Source: an uncultured Bacteroidales bacterium (GTDB lineage Bacteria; Bacteroidota; Bacteroidia; Bacteroidales; Muribaculaceae). From it: a stretch of 37,060 nucleotides of DNA. The stretch lies in NCBI GenBank assembly GCA_902784675.1, contig CACZVR010000016.1, positions 1-37,060 of the forward strand, read 5' to 3'. Shown here piece by piece: positions 1 to 8,268 of this stretch. Numbering within the stretch: position 1 is the stretch's first letter; every line of letters begins with the position of its first letter. A program made the position numbers and the translations under genes. The notes below the pieces were generated by a model. It searched no databases, was not told where the DNA came from, and saw only the letters and a list, made by a program, of their open reading frames with translations.

Positions 1-177
1 ACTGGTGTCCTTGCCGGTGACGTAGGTGACGTGGTGCTGCTGGATGATGGGCTGACGGTTGAAGTCGACGAGGGTGTGGGAAGTGTAGTCGTCGAGTTGT
101 GTGTTCTCGTTGAAGATGCAGTCCTTCCAGGGTTCGTTTTCACCGAGATTTGGGGTGCGGTAACTGTAGATGTTCAT
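1..177 (-). CDS. N-terminal fragment of an unrecognised protein, cut by the window edge
   Basis: An open frame starts at an ATG at 177 and stays open for 59 codons to the edge. The product begins MNIYSYRTPNLGENEPWKDC and is rich in polar and aromatic residues (Asn, Gln, His, Tyr). It has no signal peptide and no membrane segment in the visible part, so a cytoplasmic protein is likely if this is the true start. A Bacteroidetes-type -7 box lies upstream at 303-310, which implies a leader of roughly 120 nt containing two strong hairpins. I do not recognise the family and assign no function. The promoter and the A/T-rich stretch before the ATG support a real gene start. Confidence 0.55.
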   Translation of the reverse strand, partial: MNIYSYRTPNLGENEPWKDCIFNENTQLDDYTSHTLVDFNRQPIIQQHHVTYVTGKDTS

Positions 178-211
178 GGTAATTAAATTTTATTTTAGTT
201 GTTAATAATGA

Positions 212-234
212 GGGCCGTGACAGAGTCACGGCCC
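212..234. repeat. Perfect 10-bp hairpin with AGA triloop
   Basis: GGGCCGTGAC (212-221), loop AGA, then GTCACGGCCC (225-234). It lies in the probable 5' leader of the leftmost gene. No T-run follows on either strand, so it does not look like an intrinsic terminator. It is one of four similar triloop hairpins in the window (also 259-277, 359-377 and 25386-25404). Confidence 0.75.
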
Positions 235-258
235 GAGGGACCGGGCGGGCGTGGGGGC

Positions 259-277
259 TGCGAGGCAGAGCCTCGCA
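259..277. repeat. Perfect 8-bp hairpin with AGA triloop
   Basis: TGCGAGGC, loop AGA, GCCTCGCA. It sits 24 bp from the previous hairpin, has the same loop and a different stem. Function unknown. Confidence 0.7.
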
Positions 278-302
278 ATACCCCGACGGAACGGCCGTGT
301 GG

Positions 303-310
303 CAAAGGTA
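303..310 (-). promoter_or_regulatory. Bacteroidetes -7 box for the leftmost gene
   Basis: On the minus strand this reads TACCTTTG, a match to TAnnTTTG. No TTTG-like -33 element is found at the usual 19-20 nt spacing. It is the only such box in the 178-465 spacer that faces the leftmost gene. Confidence 0.5.
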
Positions 311-358
311 ATGGATGCGGGGAGGGGTTGTCCATGTCAAAAAGCAGAAGGCGGTGGG

Positions 359-377
359 GTCGAGGCGACGCCTCGAC
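359..377. repeat. Perfect 8-bp hairpin with GAC triloop
   Basis: GTCGAGGC, loop GAC, GCCTCGAC. It lies between the terminator of the first C10 gene and the promoter at 303-310, outside any transcript I can define. Its stem core GAGGC/GCCTC is shared with the hairpin at 259-277. Confidence 0.7.
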
Positions 378-403
378 ACACGGGACTGGGATGTGGGGAT
401 TAT

Positions 404-440
404 AAAAATGGGGTTCAAGCCTTGTGATGGCCTGAACCCC
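404..440 (-). terminator. Intrinsic terminator of the first C10 peptidase gene
   Basis: The minus-strand RNA reads GGGGTTCAGGCC, a 7-nt loop, then GGCTTGAACCCC (12 bp with one G-U), followed by ATTTTTA. It lies 26 nt after the stop at 466. Both arms recur almost unchanged after the next C10 gene (2718-2748). Confidence 0.85.
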
Positions 441-465
441 GGGGGGGGGATTATTTTTGATTTAA

Positions 466-2619
466 TCAGTTGGCCCAGTTGTCGGTGAGCAAGAAGTTGA
501 TCAAAGCGGTCAAGTCGTCCATGTCAACCAGGGTGGTGTCGTTGGCGTTGTTGCAAGAAGCTGCAGCAGCGATGTTGATTACCGTGGTATCGTCAAGGAG
601 ATAGTTGATGAGAATTGTCAAGTCATCCATGTCAACCTGGCCAAGACCGTTGACGTCACCACGCATGACTGTGGGGGTGTTCTCGAAGAGGGTCACCACC
701 TCGAGGTTGCTCCACTCGCTCTGGGTGCCGTTAGTGTAGTGGGCCTTCACCTTGTAGTTGAAGGTGCCGCCTGCAGTCAAATCGGTCACGGTGTAGAACT
801 TGTCGGTGATTCCGGTGATGGTGCGCGTGGTGCTGTCGCCCTCTTGCACGGGGATGGAGAACAACAGTTTGGAGCCATTGGGGGTTGAGCTGTAGATGTC
901 CACCTGGGTAACAATCACACGCTTGCCAGACTCGGTGGTGGCAATGGTGACCTTCTGGTTCTCATCGGCCAAGCAGTCGAGCGTGACGGTGTAAACGTCG
1001 TTGGCAGTCACTGTGATATCGGCCATGCCGGTGCTGCAAGAAATCCTGACAGGGACATTGGTGTCGCTGCTGTAGGGCTTGATGGCAGCAACAACAGTCA
1101 TCTTGCCACCGCTCTGGGTCATATCCAAGGCAGGTGTGGTGATAGAGCCAGTGCGAGATGAAGAGCCCAGGCGGAGACCACCGTTTGCCTCATAGGCATA
1201 GGAACCCGTCCAGCCCTTATTAGAGCAATAATTATTGAAGTTGGTGATGGCACTGGAACCCGAGCCGTTGCAGTAGGGGAATGACTCGCTGAAGACTTTC
1301 TCGTACACGCCATGGTTGCTACCGTCACCGGAGTTCACCTCAAGGGTGTAGCTGATCACGTTCTCGGCAGGGGTTTCATCGGTCCACTCGGCGCGGAAGG
1401 ATGTCAAGTTGACATAATTCTCGTTGGCGGGGAGCATCACGGGATCATAGGCCTCGATGGGAGCAGGAGGCTCGATGCCCATGACCATGAGTTGGTTCAA
1501 GTTGTAATTATAGCCCTGGTTAGAGAAGGCGTGGAGAGCGAAGTAGCCGTTGCCGGTTCCACTCCAGCCCCAGTTGATGGAATATCTGCCGGTAGCGGCA
1601 TCGTAACCATCCACATTGAAGGCATGGCCGTAATAGCCATTATAAGCAGAGCTGTAAGCTATAGCGCAGTAAACCACGGGGCGTCCGGCGATGAGCTCGC
1701 CCTGAAGCATCTCTTCCCAAGTGGCATCATCAATGTAAACGCTGTCAACATCATTGGCATAGAGGATTGACTTGTATTCCACATGTGCACCCACATAGCC
1801 AAAGGTGTGGCAAGCACGCAGAATATCATCCTCATGCGCTTCGGCCCAACCATCGGTGTAGTCCATCTGCTCGGCCTGGCCGATGTAGCGCATGAGCTGA
1901 GCGATGGCACGGTGGTGCTCATCATTCTGGGTGTAATCACCAAAGTTGTAGGTGGGCAAGATGTTGTCCCAGTCGAAGGTCACCGAGGGCAGTGCATCGA
2001 GGACGATCCCGTAGGTGCGAGTGGTGTAGCCGGGTATCACGGGCGTGGGCTGGGTGGGATATTTCCACTTGTAGAACACTTGAGCCAGCGAAGTGGCGGC
2101 GCAACCGGTCTGAGCACGCAGACTGGCACTCTCGATCATGGGGCACTGTGAATAGTAGGGGTAGCCCTGGTTCCACATGGCTTCGAGCATGGGAGCCACT
2201 GTCACACCCAGATTGGTCCTGGATTTCTCCACCACCATGCCGGGATGAGCCTGCAGATATTCCATCTGCTGCTTGTAGTGATCGAGCCAGAACATCATGT
2301 TCTCGGGCAAATTGTTCATGTCGGTCAAAGGTGCCTCGCCATAGCCGAGGACCTGGGTGGCGCGGTCATCACCAGCGACAATGACAAAGCCACGGTCGGT
2401 GTTCACGACGTAGAGTGCATTGACGGCAGCATTGGTTGAGCTCTTCACCTCATGCGTCCACTTGATGGCGGGTGTCGAGGTCATGAGTCGTCCATTACCT
2501 GATCGTGACATCAAAAAGTCAGTCGCTGTGGACTGTGCAGTCATCCGATCAACATTGGCGGCCAGAGCCTGCATGCAGACCAAAGCCATCAGAGCAAAAA
2601 ACAGGGTTTTCTTCATCAT
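466..2619 (-). CDS. Secreted C10 (streptopain-like) cysteine peptidase with dockerin-like tail, copy 1
   Basis: A 717-aa secreted protease precursor. A signal peptide occupies residues 1-21. An inhibitory propeptide of the streptopain type follows (about 22-140, with GFVIVAGDDR and VLGYGE). The C10 catalytic domain spans about 141-385: Cys173 in TGCAATS, His332 in GHAFNVDGY, and Asn349-Trp350 in INWGWSG. Residues 386-645 look like an FN3 fold split by an inserted beta-rich module: EWTDETPAENVISYTLEV before, ITGITDKFYTVTDL after. Residues 653-717 hold two dockerin-like repeats (VDMDDLTILINYLL and VDMDDLTALINFLL). All catalytic residues are present, so activity is expected. The start is the first of two adjacent ATGs. 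It lacks the SPD2-like domain found in its two neighbours. Substrate is unknown; extracellular or surface location is inferred. Confidence 0.93.
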   Translation of the reverse strand: MMKKTLFFALMALVCMQALAANVDRMTAQSTATDFLMSRSGNGRLMTSTPAIKWTHEVKSSTNAAVNALYVVNTDRGFVIVAGDDRATQVLGYGEAPLTDMNNLPENMMFWLDHYKQQMEYLQAHPGMVVEKSRTNLGVTVAPMLEAMWNQGYPYYSQCPMIESASLRAQTGCAATSLAQVFYKWKYPTQPTPVIPGYTTRTYGIVLDALPSVTFDWDNILPTYNFGDYTQNDEHHRAIAQLMRYIGQAEQMDYTDGWAEAHEDDILRACHTFGYVGAHVEYKSILYANDVDSVYIDDATWEEMLQGELIAGRPVVYCAIAYSSAYNGYYGHAFNVDGYDAATGRYSINWGWSGTGNGYFALHAFSNQGYNYNLNQLMVMGIEPPAPIEAYDPVMLPANENYVNLTSFRAEWTDETPAENVISYTLEVNSGDGSNHGVYEKVFSESFPYCNGSGSSAITNFNNYCSNKGWTGSYAYEANGGLRLGSSSRTGSITTPALDMTQSGGKMTVVAAIKPYSSDTNVPVRISCSTGMADITVTANDVYTVTLDCLADENQKVTIATTESGKRVIVTQVDIYSSTPNGSKLLFSIPVQEGDSTTRTITGITDKFYTVTDLTAGGTFNYKVKAHYTNGTQSEWSNLEVVTLFENTPTVMRGDVNGLGQVDMDDLTILINYLLDDTTVINIAAAASCNNANDTTLVDMDDLTALINFLLTDNWAN

Positions 2620-2668
2620 AACAAAGTCAATAGTTATTAATGTATTAATGATTAAAGGGTTTGTGGCA

Positions 2669-2676
2669 CAAAGGTA
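2669..2676 (-). promoter_or_regulatory. -7 box for C10 peptidase copy 1
   Basis: TACCTTTG on the minus strand, 50 nt before the ATG at 2619. No convincing TTTG lies at -33. Confidence 0.55.
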
Positions 2677-2710
2677 ATAAAAATCAGTTATTCACTATTA
2701 TTGACCGATA

Positions 2711-2748
2711 AAAAAATGGGGTTCAAGCCATGAAAAGGCCTGAACCCC
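2711..2748 (-). terminator. Intrinsic terminator of C10 peptidase copy 2
   Basis: The minus-strand RNA forms GGGGTTCAGGCC, loop TTTTCAT, GGCTTGAACCCC, followed by ATTTTTT. The stem is identical to the terminator at 404-440; only the loop differs. This shows the downstream region was duplicated or converted with the gene. Confidence 0.87.
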
Positions 2749-2781
2749 AACTGTAATCAATAAAGCTTAAATGCTAATCAT

Positions 2782-5175
2782 TTACCACTCATTGGTGAGC
2801 AAGTAGTTAATCAGTGCAGTCAAGTCATCCATGTCAACGACGGTGTCGTCGTCGGCATTGTTGCAAGACGCTGCACCAGCGGTGTTGATCACCGTATTGC
2901 CATCAAGCAGATAGTTGATGAGAACCGTCAAGTCATCCATGTTCACTTCTTCATTGCCATCCACGTCACCACGCAAGAATGCGGGCGTGCTATTGAACAG
3001 GGTCACCTCCTGGGTGTTGCTATTGCAAACACCGCCATCGATATAATTGGCCACAACATAGAAGTAGTAGTGTCCGTTCTCGGTGAGGTTCTTAACGGTG
3101 TAGTTCTTGTCGGTGATACCGGTGATGATGCGAGAATTCTCGTCACCCGTCTCGGTGGCCTTGAGCTGTTGAGCCTCGGCAAGGTCACCGGCATAAACCT
3201 TCACATACCTCATGTCGGGCATACCGCTGGAGGTGATTTTGATATAGTCGCTGGTAGCGCAATCAAGAACGAAGGTGTACCAGTTGAATGTAGTGTTGCT
3301 GGGCATGTTGACTGTCTTGCTCTGGGCGCTGGTAGCGACGGTGAGGCTGTTGCCAGAGCCGTAGGGCTCGGAGTAAATCATCACAGTCACCTTGTCATAG
3401 CCAGTGAGGTCGTAGTTTCCACTCTGGACATAGCCACCATTGCTCAAGTAGCAAGCGCTATTGGAGCTATAAGAATTCAGTTTGTAAGAAGTCCATCCCT
3501 GGGGCAGAACGGGACCATTGGTCCAGTCGGTCGTGTCGAGCAGGGCCACTGCGGGCAAGAATGGTTCGGCGCTCACATAGAGGGTGTAGCTCTCGACGTT
3601 CTCGGCAGGGGTCTCGTCGGTCCAGACGGCCTTGAACGAGGTGGAGGTGATGTTGGTGGCTTCGAGCATCTCGGGCGCATAGGTCTCGAGCTCGGCAATA
3701 CCATTGAGCTTGACGGTGACGTTTTCGGCGCCTTCGCTAGACAAGGTCACAGTTGCCTCGTGGTTGCCGGGACTTGAGGGATTATAGGTCACAGTAACGG
3801 TCACCGCGTTCTCGAGTTGAGCAAGAGTGATGTTGGTGATATCCATTGAGAAGGCATTATCACCGCTGATGGTCAGGTTCACGTTCTCGGTGAGGTTGTA
3901 ACCGTTAACGGTGAAGGTGGCAGTCACGGGATTGTTCACAATCGTGTTCATGTCGATGGTGGAGACGTTGGTCTTGATTCGGGGATCGGTGAGCGCACCT
4001 GCAGGAGGCTCGATGCCGATGATCATGGCCTCGCCATAGTTGAAGACGTAGGAGCCAGCCTGTCCCGTTGCACCAGTTGCTGTGGTGAAGTTGTGCAGCG
4101 TGCAGTAGCCGTTGCTGTCACCGCTCCAGCCCCAGTTCACATAGTACTGACCGCTGGCGTTCACACCAAACACGTTGAAGGCGTGACCCGAAACGCTATA
4201 GCCACTGACGTCATAGGCCAGATACTCGATGGGACGTCCGTTGTAGAGCTCGTTGAGCATATATTCGTTCCACTCGGCATCGGTGTACTGCTGCGGACCA
4301 TTGGTGTAGGTCCAGCCCGATGACACGAGTTCGGTGAGCAGGAGGTACTGAGCGTCGGTGTAGCCCATGTTGAGGCAGCCCTGATAGATCTCGGGGTCGT
4401 TAGCACCGCTGGCGCTGGTGCTGTACTGATAACCGGGAATAGACTGGCCGGCATAGCGCATGAGCCATGCGACGGCATTCTTCTGATCGGTTGAAGAAGT
4501 GTAGTTGGTGGGACCGGTATATTCGTCGATGATGTTATCCCAGTCGGCGGTGCGCTCTCCAAGAGCCGGAGCTGAAAGGCCACCTGTACCTGAGAGGGCA
4601 GCTACAGCAGGATAAGTCTCGGGCCATTTCCACTTGTAGTAGCACATGGCCAGCGAAGTTGCCGGGCAACCGGTGACAGCGTGACTGCTGCCACTGGTGG
4701 GGCACTGGTTGTTGTAAGGAGCACTCTGGTCCCAGTTGGCATTTACCAGGGGAGCGACGGGTGTGGTGGCAAACTTGGGAAGTTTGACGGGCACCATGGT
4801 ACCAGCCTTGATACCGTCGATCTGATATTTGTACTTGTTGAGCAGCCACTGCATGCCGGGAGGGATGTTGTTGATGTCGAGAGAACCTTCGTCGCCGTAC
4901 ATCAGGATTTGAGGAGCCTGATCATCACCGGCAACCACCACATAGGATTTTGCCGAATTGAAGATGTAGTAGTCCGCCGCTGAGGGTTTGGCTACCGATT
5001 TTTCAGCCTTGACGAGCTGGAGATTGGATGCTGCTGAGGCTTTCATCTGCCCTGCTGCTACTCGTTTGTTAAGAAACGCGCTTGCTGCGGCCTGTGCCTG
5101 GGATGTGGTGACATCGGCGGCCGACAATGACAATGCCGCGATAGCGACAGTCACAATGAATAATAATTGTTTCAT
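2782..5175 (-). CDS. Secreted C10 (streptopain-like) cysteine peptidase with dockerin-like tail, copy 2
   Basis: A 797-aa precursor starting at the ATG at 5175 (MKQLLFIVTVAIAALS). An in-frame TTG two codons upstream is a less likely start. Order: signal peptide 1-20, propeptide about 21-140, C10 domain about 141-392 with Cys170 (TGCPATS), His331 (SGHAFNVFG) and Asn347-Trp348 (VNWGWSG). An Ig-like HYDIN/ASPM-SPD2-type domain follows at about 395-494 (TATFTVNGYNLTENVNLTIS). Next is an FN3-like domain interrupted by a beta-rich insert (about 498-730), then paired dockerin-like repeats (735-797). It is very similar throughout to copy 3, with the same leader and domain order. Differences cluster around the catalytic cleft, for example next to Cys170 and near residue 290, which may mean different specificity. 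That last point is inference. Confidence 0.93.
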   Translation of the reverse strand: MKQLLFIVTVAIAALSLSAADVTTSQAQAAASAFLNKRVAAGQMKASAASNLQLVKAEKSVAKPSAADYYIFNSAKSYVVVAGDDQAPQILMYGDEGSLDINNIPPGMQWLLNKYKYQIDGIKAGTMVPVKLPKFATTPVAPLVNANWDQSAPYNNQCPTSGSSHAVTGCPATSLAMCYYKWKWPETYPAVAALSGTGGLSAPALGERTADWDNIIDEYTGPTNYTSSTDQKNAVAWLMRYAGQSIPGYQYSTSASGANDPEIYQGCLNMGYTDAQYLLLTELVSSGWTYTNGPQQYTDAEWNEYMLNELYNGRPIEYLAYDVSGYSVSGHAFNVFGVNASGQYYVNWGWSGDSNGYCTLHNFTTATGATGQAGSYVFNYGEAMIIGIEPPAGALTDPRIKTNVSTIDMNTIVNNPVTATFTVNGYNLTENVNLTISGDNAFSMDITNITLAQLENAVTVTVTYNPSSPGNHEATVTLSSEGAENVTVKLNGIAELETYAPEMLEATNITSTSFKAVWTDETPAENVESYTLYVSAEPFLPAVALLDTTDWTNGPVLPQGWTSYKLNSYSSNSACYLSNGGYVQSGNYDLTGYDKVTVMIYSEPYGSGNSLTVATSAQSKTVNMPSNTTFNWYTFVLDCATSDYIKITSSGMPDMRYVKVYAGDLAEAQQLKATETGDENSRIITGITDKNYTVKNLTENGHYYFYVVANYIDGGVCNSNTQEVTLFNSTPAFLRGDVDGNEEVNMDDLTVLINYLLDGNTVINTAGAASCNNADDDTVVDMDDLTALINYLLTNEW

Positions 5176-5235
5176 AAGCAAAAGTTTAAGTAAAAAACTA
5201 AATGATTAATAAGTAATAATAACGTTGTTGATTCT

Positions 5236-5313
5236 GGTTTTCTTGGTCACACATGTCATCAAGACATGATTTGAAAAGACTCGCAAAAATACACAAAATA
5301 TCATTAAATCAAA
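5236..5313 (-). promoter_or_regulatory. Promoter and conserved leader of C10 copy 2
   Basis: Minus strand: -33 TTTG (5310-5313), 18 nt, then -7 TATTTTTG (5284-5291). The 56 bp at 5236-5291 aligns without gaps to 7911-7966 before copy 3, with about five differences. The block holds an imperfect palindrome (5259-5274) just after the expected transcription start. The shared sequence stops being recognisable nearer the ATG, so the leader start appears to be under constraint. Confidence 0.7.
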
Positions 5314-5402
5314 AATTTTTAACCATGTTTTTGTACCAATCTGACATAAAAATTTCACTTTTCATTGAAAGGGCTTCAAGAGTTGACGACGGTAAAAGGC
5401 AC

Positions 5403-5432
5403 AAAACGGGCCCCTCAAAAAAGAGGAGCCCG
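5403..5432 (-). terminator. Intrinsic terminator of C10 peptidase copy 3
   Basis: The minus-strand RNA forms CGGGCTCCTC, loop TTTTTT, GAGGGGCCCG (10 bp, one wobble), then TTTTG. The stem is unrelated to the terminators of copies 1 and 2. Confidence 0.8.
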
Positions 5433-5464
5433 CCATGATTCATTTTCAATGATCAGTTGCCGGA

Positions 5465-7870
5465 TCAGTCAGGCCATTGGTTGGTCAACAAGAAGTTGAT
5501 GAGTGCGGCAAGGTCATCCATATCAACTACAGTGTCGTTAATGTCGGAGCAAGAAGCTGCACCCAACTCGTTAATGGGTGAGTTATCGTCGAGCAGATAG
5601 TTGATGAGTGCTGCCAAGTCGTCCATGTCGACACCACCGATACCATCTACATTACCACGCTCGAAAGCGGGTGCACTGCCAAACAGGGTCACCTCCTGGG
5701 TGTTGCTGTCACCAGTGCCGCCATCGATGTAGTTGGCCACGACATAGAAGTAGTAGTGTCCGTTCTCGGCGAGGTTCCTGACGGTGTAGTTCTTGTCGGT
5801 GATACCAGTGATGATGCGAGAGAATTCGTCTCCCGTCTCGGTGGCCCTGAGCTGCTGAGCCTCGGTGAGGTCACCGGCATAAACCTTCATGTACCTCAAA
5901 TCGGGCAAACCGCTAGCGGTCATTTTCACATAGTCGCTGCTAGCGCAATTCAGCACGAAGGTGTACCACGTGAACGAGCTACTGGTCAAGCCAAGTGTCT
6001 TGGTGTCAACGCTGGTTGATACCGTGATCGTATTGCCAGTGTTGTAGCGTTCAGCGTAAACCATAACGGTCACCTTGTCATAGCCAGTGAGGTCGTAGGT
6101 TCTACTCTGGACATAGCCGCTATTGCTCAAGTAGCAAGCGTTATTGTAGCTATAATCGTTCAGACCCTGCGCGGTCCAACCCTCAGGCACATAGGCGATA
6201 CCAGGAGACCAGTCAATGCTGTCGAGCAGGGCCACTGCGGGCAAGAATGGTTCGGCGCTCACATAGAGGGTGTAGCTCTCGACGTTCTCGGCAGGCGTCT
6301 CGTCGGTCCAGACGGCCTTGAACGATGTGGAGGTGATGTTGGTGGCTTCGAGCATCTCGGGCGCATAGGTCTCGAGTTCGGCAATACCATTGAGCTTGAC
6401 AGTGACGTTTTCGGCGCCTTCGCTGGTCAAGGTGACGGTTGCCTCGTGGTTGCCGGGAGTTGTGGGATTGTAGGTCACAGTGACGTCCACACCGTTCTCG
6501 ACTTGCTCAATGCTGAGGGTGGTGATGCCCAGTGAGAAGACGTTATCACCAGTGAGGGTAAGGTTCACGCCCTCGGTGAGGTTGTAACCGTTAACGGTGA
6601 AGGTGGCGGTGACAGGATTGTCCACGATCGTGCTCATGTCGATGGTGGAGATGCTTGTCCTGATTCGGGGATCGGTGAGCGCACCTGCAGGAGGCTCGAT
6701 GCCGATGATCATGGCCTCGCCATACTTGAAGACATAGTTACCAGTCTGGCCAGGGTTAGCGCCATTAGCGGTGGTGAAGTTGTGCAGCGTGCAATAGCCG
6801 TTGCTCTCGCCACTCCAGCCCCAGTTCACATAGTACTGACCGCTGGCGTTCACACCAAACACGTTGAAGGCGTGACCCGAAACGTTGTAGCCGTATTGGA
6901 CGTCATAGGCCAGATACTCGATGGGACGTCCGTTGTGGAGCTCGTTGAGCATCCATTCGTTCCACTGAGCATCGGTGTACTGCTGCGGTCCATTGGTATA
7001 GCCACCCGAGTAAATGAGCTCAGTGAGCAAGAGGTACTGAGCGTCGGTGTAGCCCATGTTGAGGCAACCCTGGTAGATCTCGGGGTCGTTAGCACCACTG
7101 GCGCTTGTGCCGTACATATAATCGGGGATGGCCTGGCCGGCATAGCGCATGAGCCATGCAACGGCATCCTTCTGTTCGGCCGTGGAAGTGTAGTTGGTGG
7201 GACCGGAGTACTCATCGATGATGTTATCCCAGTCGGCGGCACGTTCACCAAGAGCCGGCGCCGAAAGACCACCAGAGACCGAACCATTGATGGCAGCTAC
7301 TGCAGGATAAACATAGGGCCATTTCCACTTGTAGTAGCACATGGCCAGTGAAGTTGCCGGGCAACCGGTGTAGGCATACCTGCTGCCACTGGTGGGGCAA
7401 TGGTTCCAATAAGGAGCATCTTGGTCCCAGTTGGCTAATACCAGGGGAGCGACGGGTGTGGTGGCAAACTTGGGAAGTTTGACGGGCACCATGGTACCAG
7501 CCTTGAGGCCGTCGATCTGGTATTTGTACTTGTTGAGCAACCACTGCATGCCGTCAGGGATGTTGTTGATGTCAACAGTACCTTCCTCACCGTACATCAG
7601 AATCTCAGGAGCCTGGTCGTCACCGGAGACTACCACATAGGACTTTGCTGAATTGAAGATGTAGTAGTCCACTGCCGAGGGCTTGGCTACCGATTTTTCA
7701 GCCTTGACGAGCTGGAGGTTGGAAGCTGCAGAAGCTTTGATGTGTCCTGCTGCTACTTGTTTGTTAAGAAACGCGCTTGCTGCGGCCTGTGCCTGCGAAG
7801 GGGTCACATCGGCGGCCGACAATGACAATGTCGCGAAAGCGACACTCAAGAAGAATAATAATTTTTTCAT
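5465..7870 (-). CDS. Secreted C10 (streptopain-like) cysteine peptidase with dockerin-like tail, copy 3
   Basis: An 801-aa close paralogue of the neighbouring copy 2. Signal peptide 1-20 (MKKLLFFLSVAFATLSLSAA), propeptide about 21-140, C10 domain with Cys170, His333 and Asn349-Trp350. An SPD2-like Ig domain spans about 398-498, an FN3-like domain with insert about 502-732, and dockerin-like repeats 738-801 (VDMDDLAALINYLL, VDMDDLAALINFLL). The Ig and FN3 parts are nearly identical to copy 2 at DNA level (for example 6230-6420 against 3550-3740), suggesting recent tandem duplication or gene conversion. The active site is intact. It has its own promoter and terminator, so the three peptidase genes are probably separate transcription units. 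Confidence 0.93.
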   Translation of the reverse strand: MKKLLFFLSVAFATLSLSAADVTPSQAQAAASAFLNKQVAAGHIKASAASNLQLVKAEKSVAKPSAVDYYIFNSAKSYVVVSGDDQAPEILMYGEEGTVDINNIPDGMQWLLNKYKYQIDGLKAGTMVPVKLPKFATTPVAPLVLANWDQDAPYWNHCPTSGSRYAYTGCPATSLAMCYYKWKWPYVYPAVAAINGSVSGGLSAPALGERAADWDNIIDEYSGPTNYTSTAEQKDAVAWLMRYAGQAIPDYMYGTSASGANDPEIYQGCLNMGYTDAQYLLLTELIYSGGYTNGPQQYTDAQWNEWMLNELHNGRPIEYLAYDVQYGYNVSGHAFNVFGVNASGQYYVNWGWSGESNGYCTLHNFTTANGANPGQTGNYVFKYGEAMIIGIEPPAGALTDPRIRTSISTIDMSTIVDNPVTATFTVNGYNLTEGVNLTLTGDNVFSLGITTLSIEQVENGVDVTVTYNPTTPGNHEATVTLTSEGAENVTVKLNGIAELETYAPEMLEATNITSTSFKAVWTDETPAENVESYTLYVSAEPFLPAVALLDSIDWSPGIAYVPEGWTAQGLNDYSYNNACYLSNSGYVQSRTYDLTGYDKVTVMVYAERYNTGNTITVSTSVDTKTLGLTSSSFTWYTFVLNCASSDYVKMTASGLPDLRYMKVYAGDLTEAQQLRATETGDEFSRIITGITDKNYTVRNLAENGHYYFYVVANYIDGGTGDSNTQEVTLFGSAPAFERGNVDGIGGVDMDDLAALINYLLDDNSPINELGAASCSDINDTVVDMDDLAALINFLLTNQWPD

Positions 7871-7910
7871 AAAATAAACAAGTAAAAAACTAAATATATA
7901 AACTTGATTT

Positions 7911-7988
7911 GGTTTTCTTGGTTACATGTGTCATCAAGTCATGACTTGAAAAGACTCGCAAAAATACATATATTTTTTATAAACCAAA
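7911..7988 (-). promoter_or_regulatory. Promoter and conserved leader of C10 copy 3
   Basis: Minus strand: -33 TTTG (7985-7988), 18 nt, then -7 TATTTTTG (7959-7966), the same geometry as copy 2. A perfect 16-bp palindrome TCAAGTCATGACTTGA lies at 7934-7949, about where transcription should start. It could be an operator or an RNA hairpin at the 5' end of the transcript. Confidence 0.72.
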
Positions 7989-8177
7989 AATTTCTGATAC
8001 AGTTTTCGGTAAAACTGCCAGTCAAATCAACATTATTTTTAAAAAGGCTCAAAACAACATAGCAAAAAACACACAAAAACGAGATCATGAAAAAAATTAC
8101 ATATTTTTTCAATCAATCGCGAAAAAGTAAAAAAAGATGAAACAATGCTAATAGTTTACAAAAATAAATTAAATCAT

Positions 8178-8208
8178 TTTGTGGTTTGCAATTGTAACCA
8201 TATATTTG
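8178..8208 (+). promoter_or_regulatory. Promoter of the TonB-C protein gene
   Basis: TTTG at 8178-8181, 19 nt, then TATATTTG at 8201-8208: both elements at the consensus Bacteroidetes spacing. The ATG follows 60 nt later. The rest of the A/T-rich spacer 7989-8177 shows nothing else I can name. Confidence 0.75.
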
Positions 8209-8268
8209 CGCAGAAAAAATCTGGAATTAACCGGGTTTCAACATTGACAATTCAAACACAACTTGCGC

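Noticed and set aside
5176..5181. TTG start for C10 copy 2
   Set aside because: The ATG two codons later gives a standard signal peptide and matches copy 3; TTG starts are uncommon.
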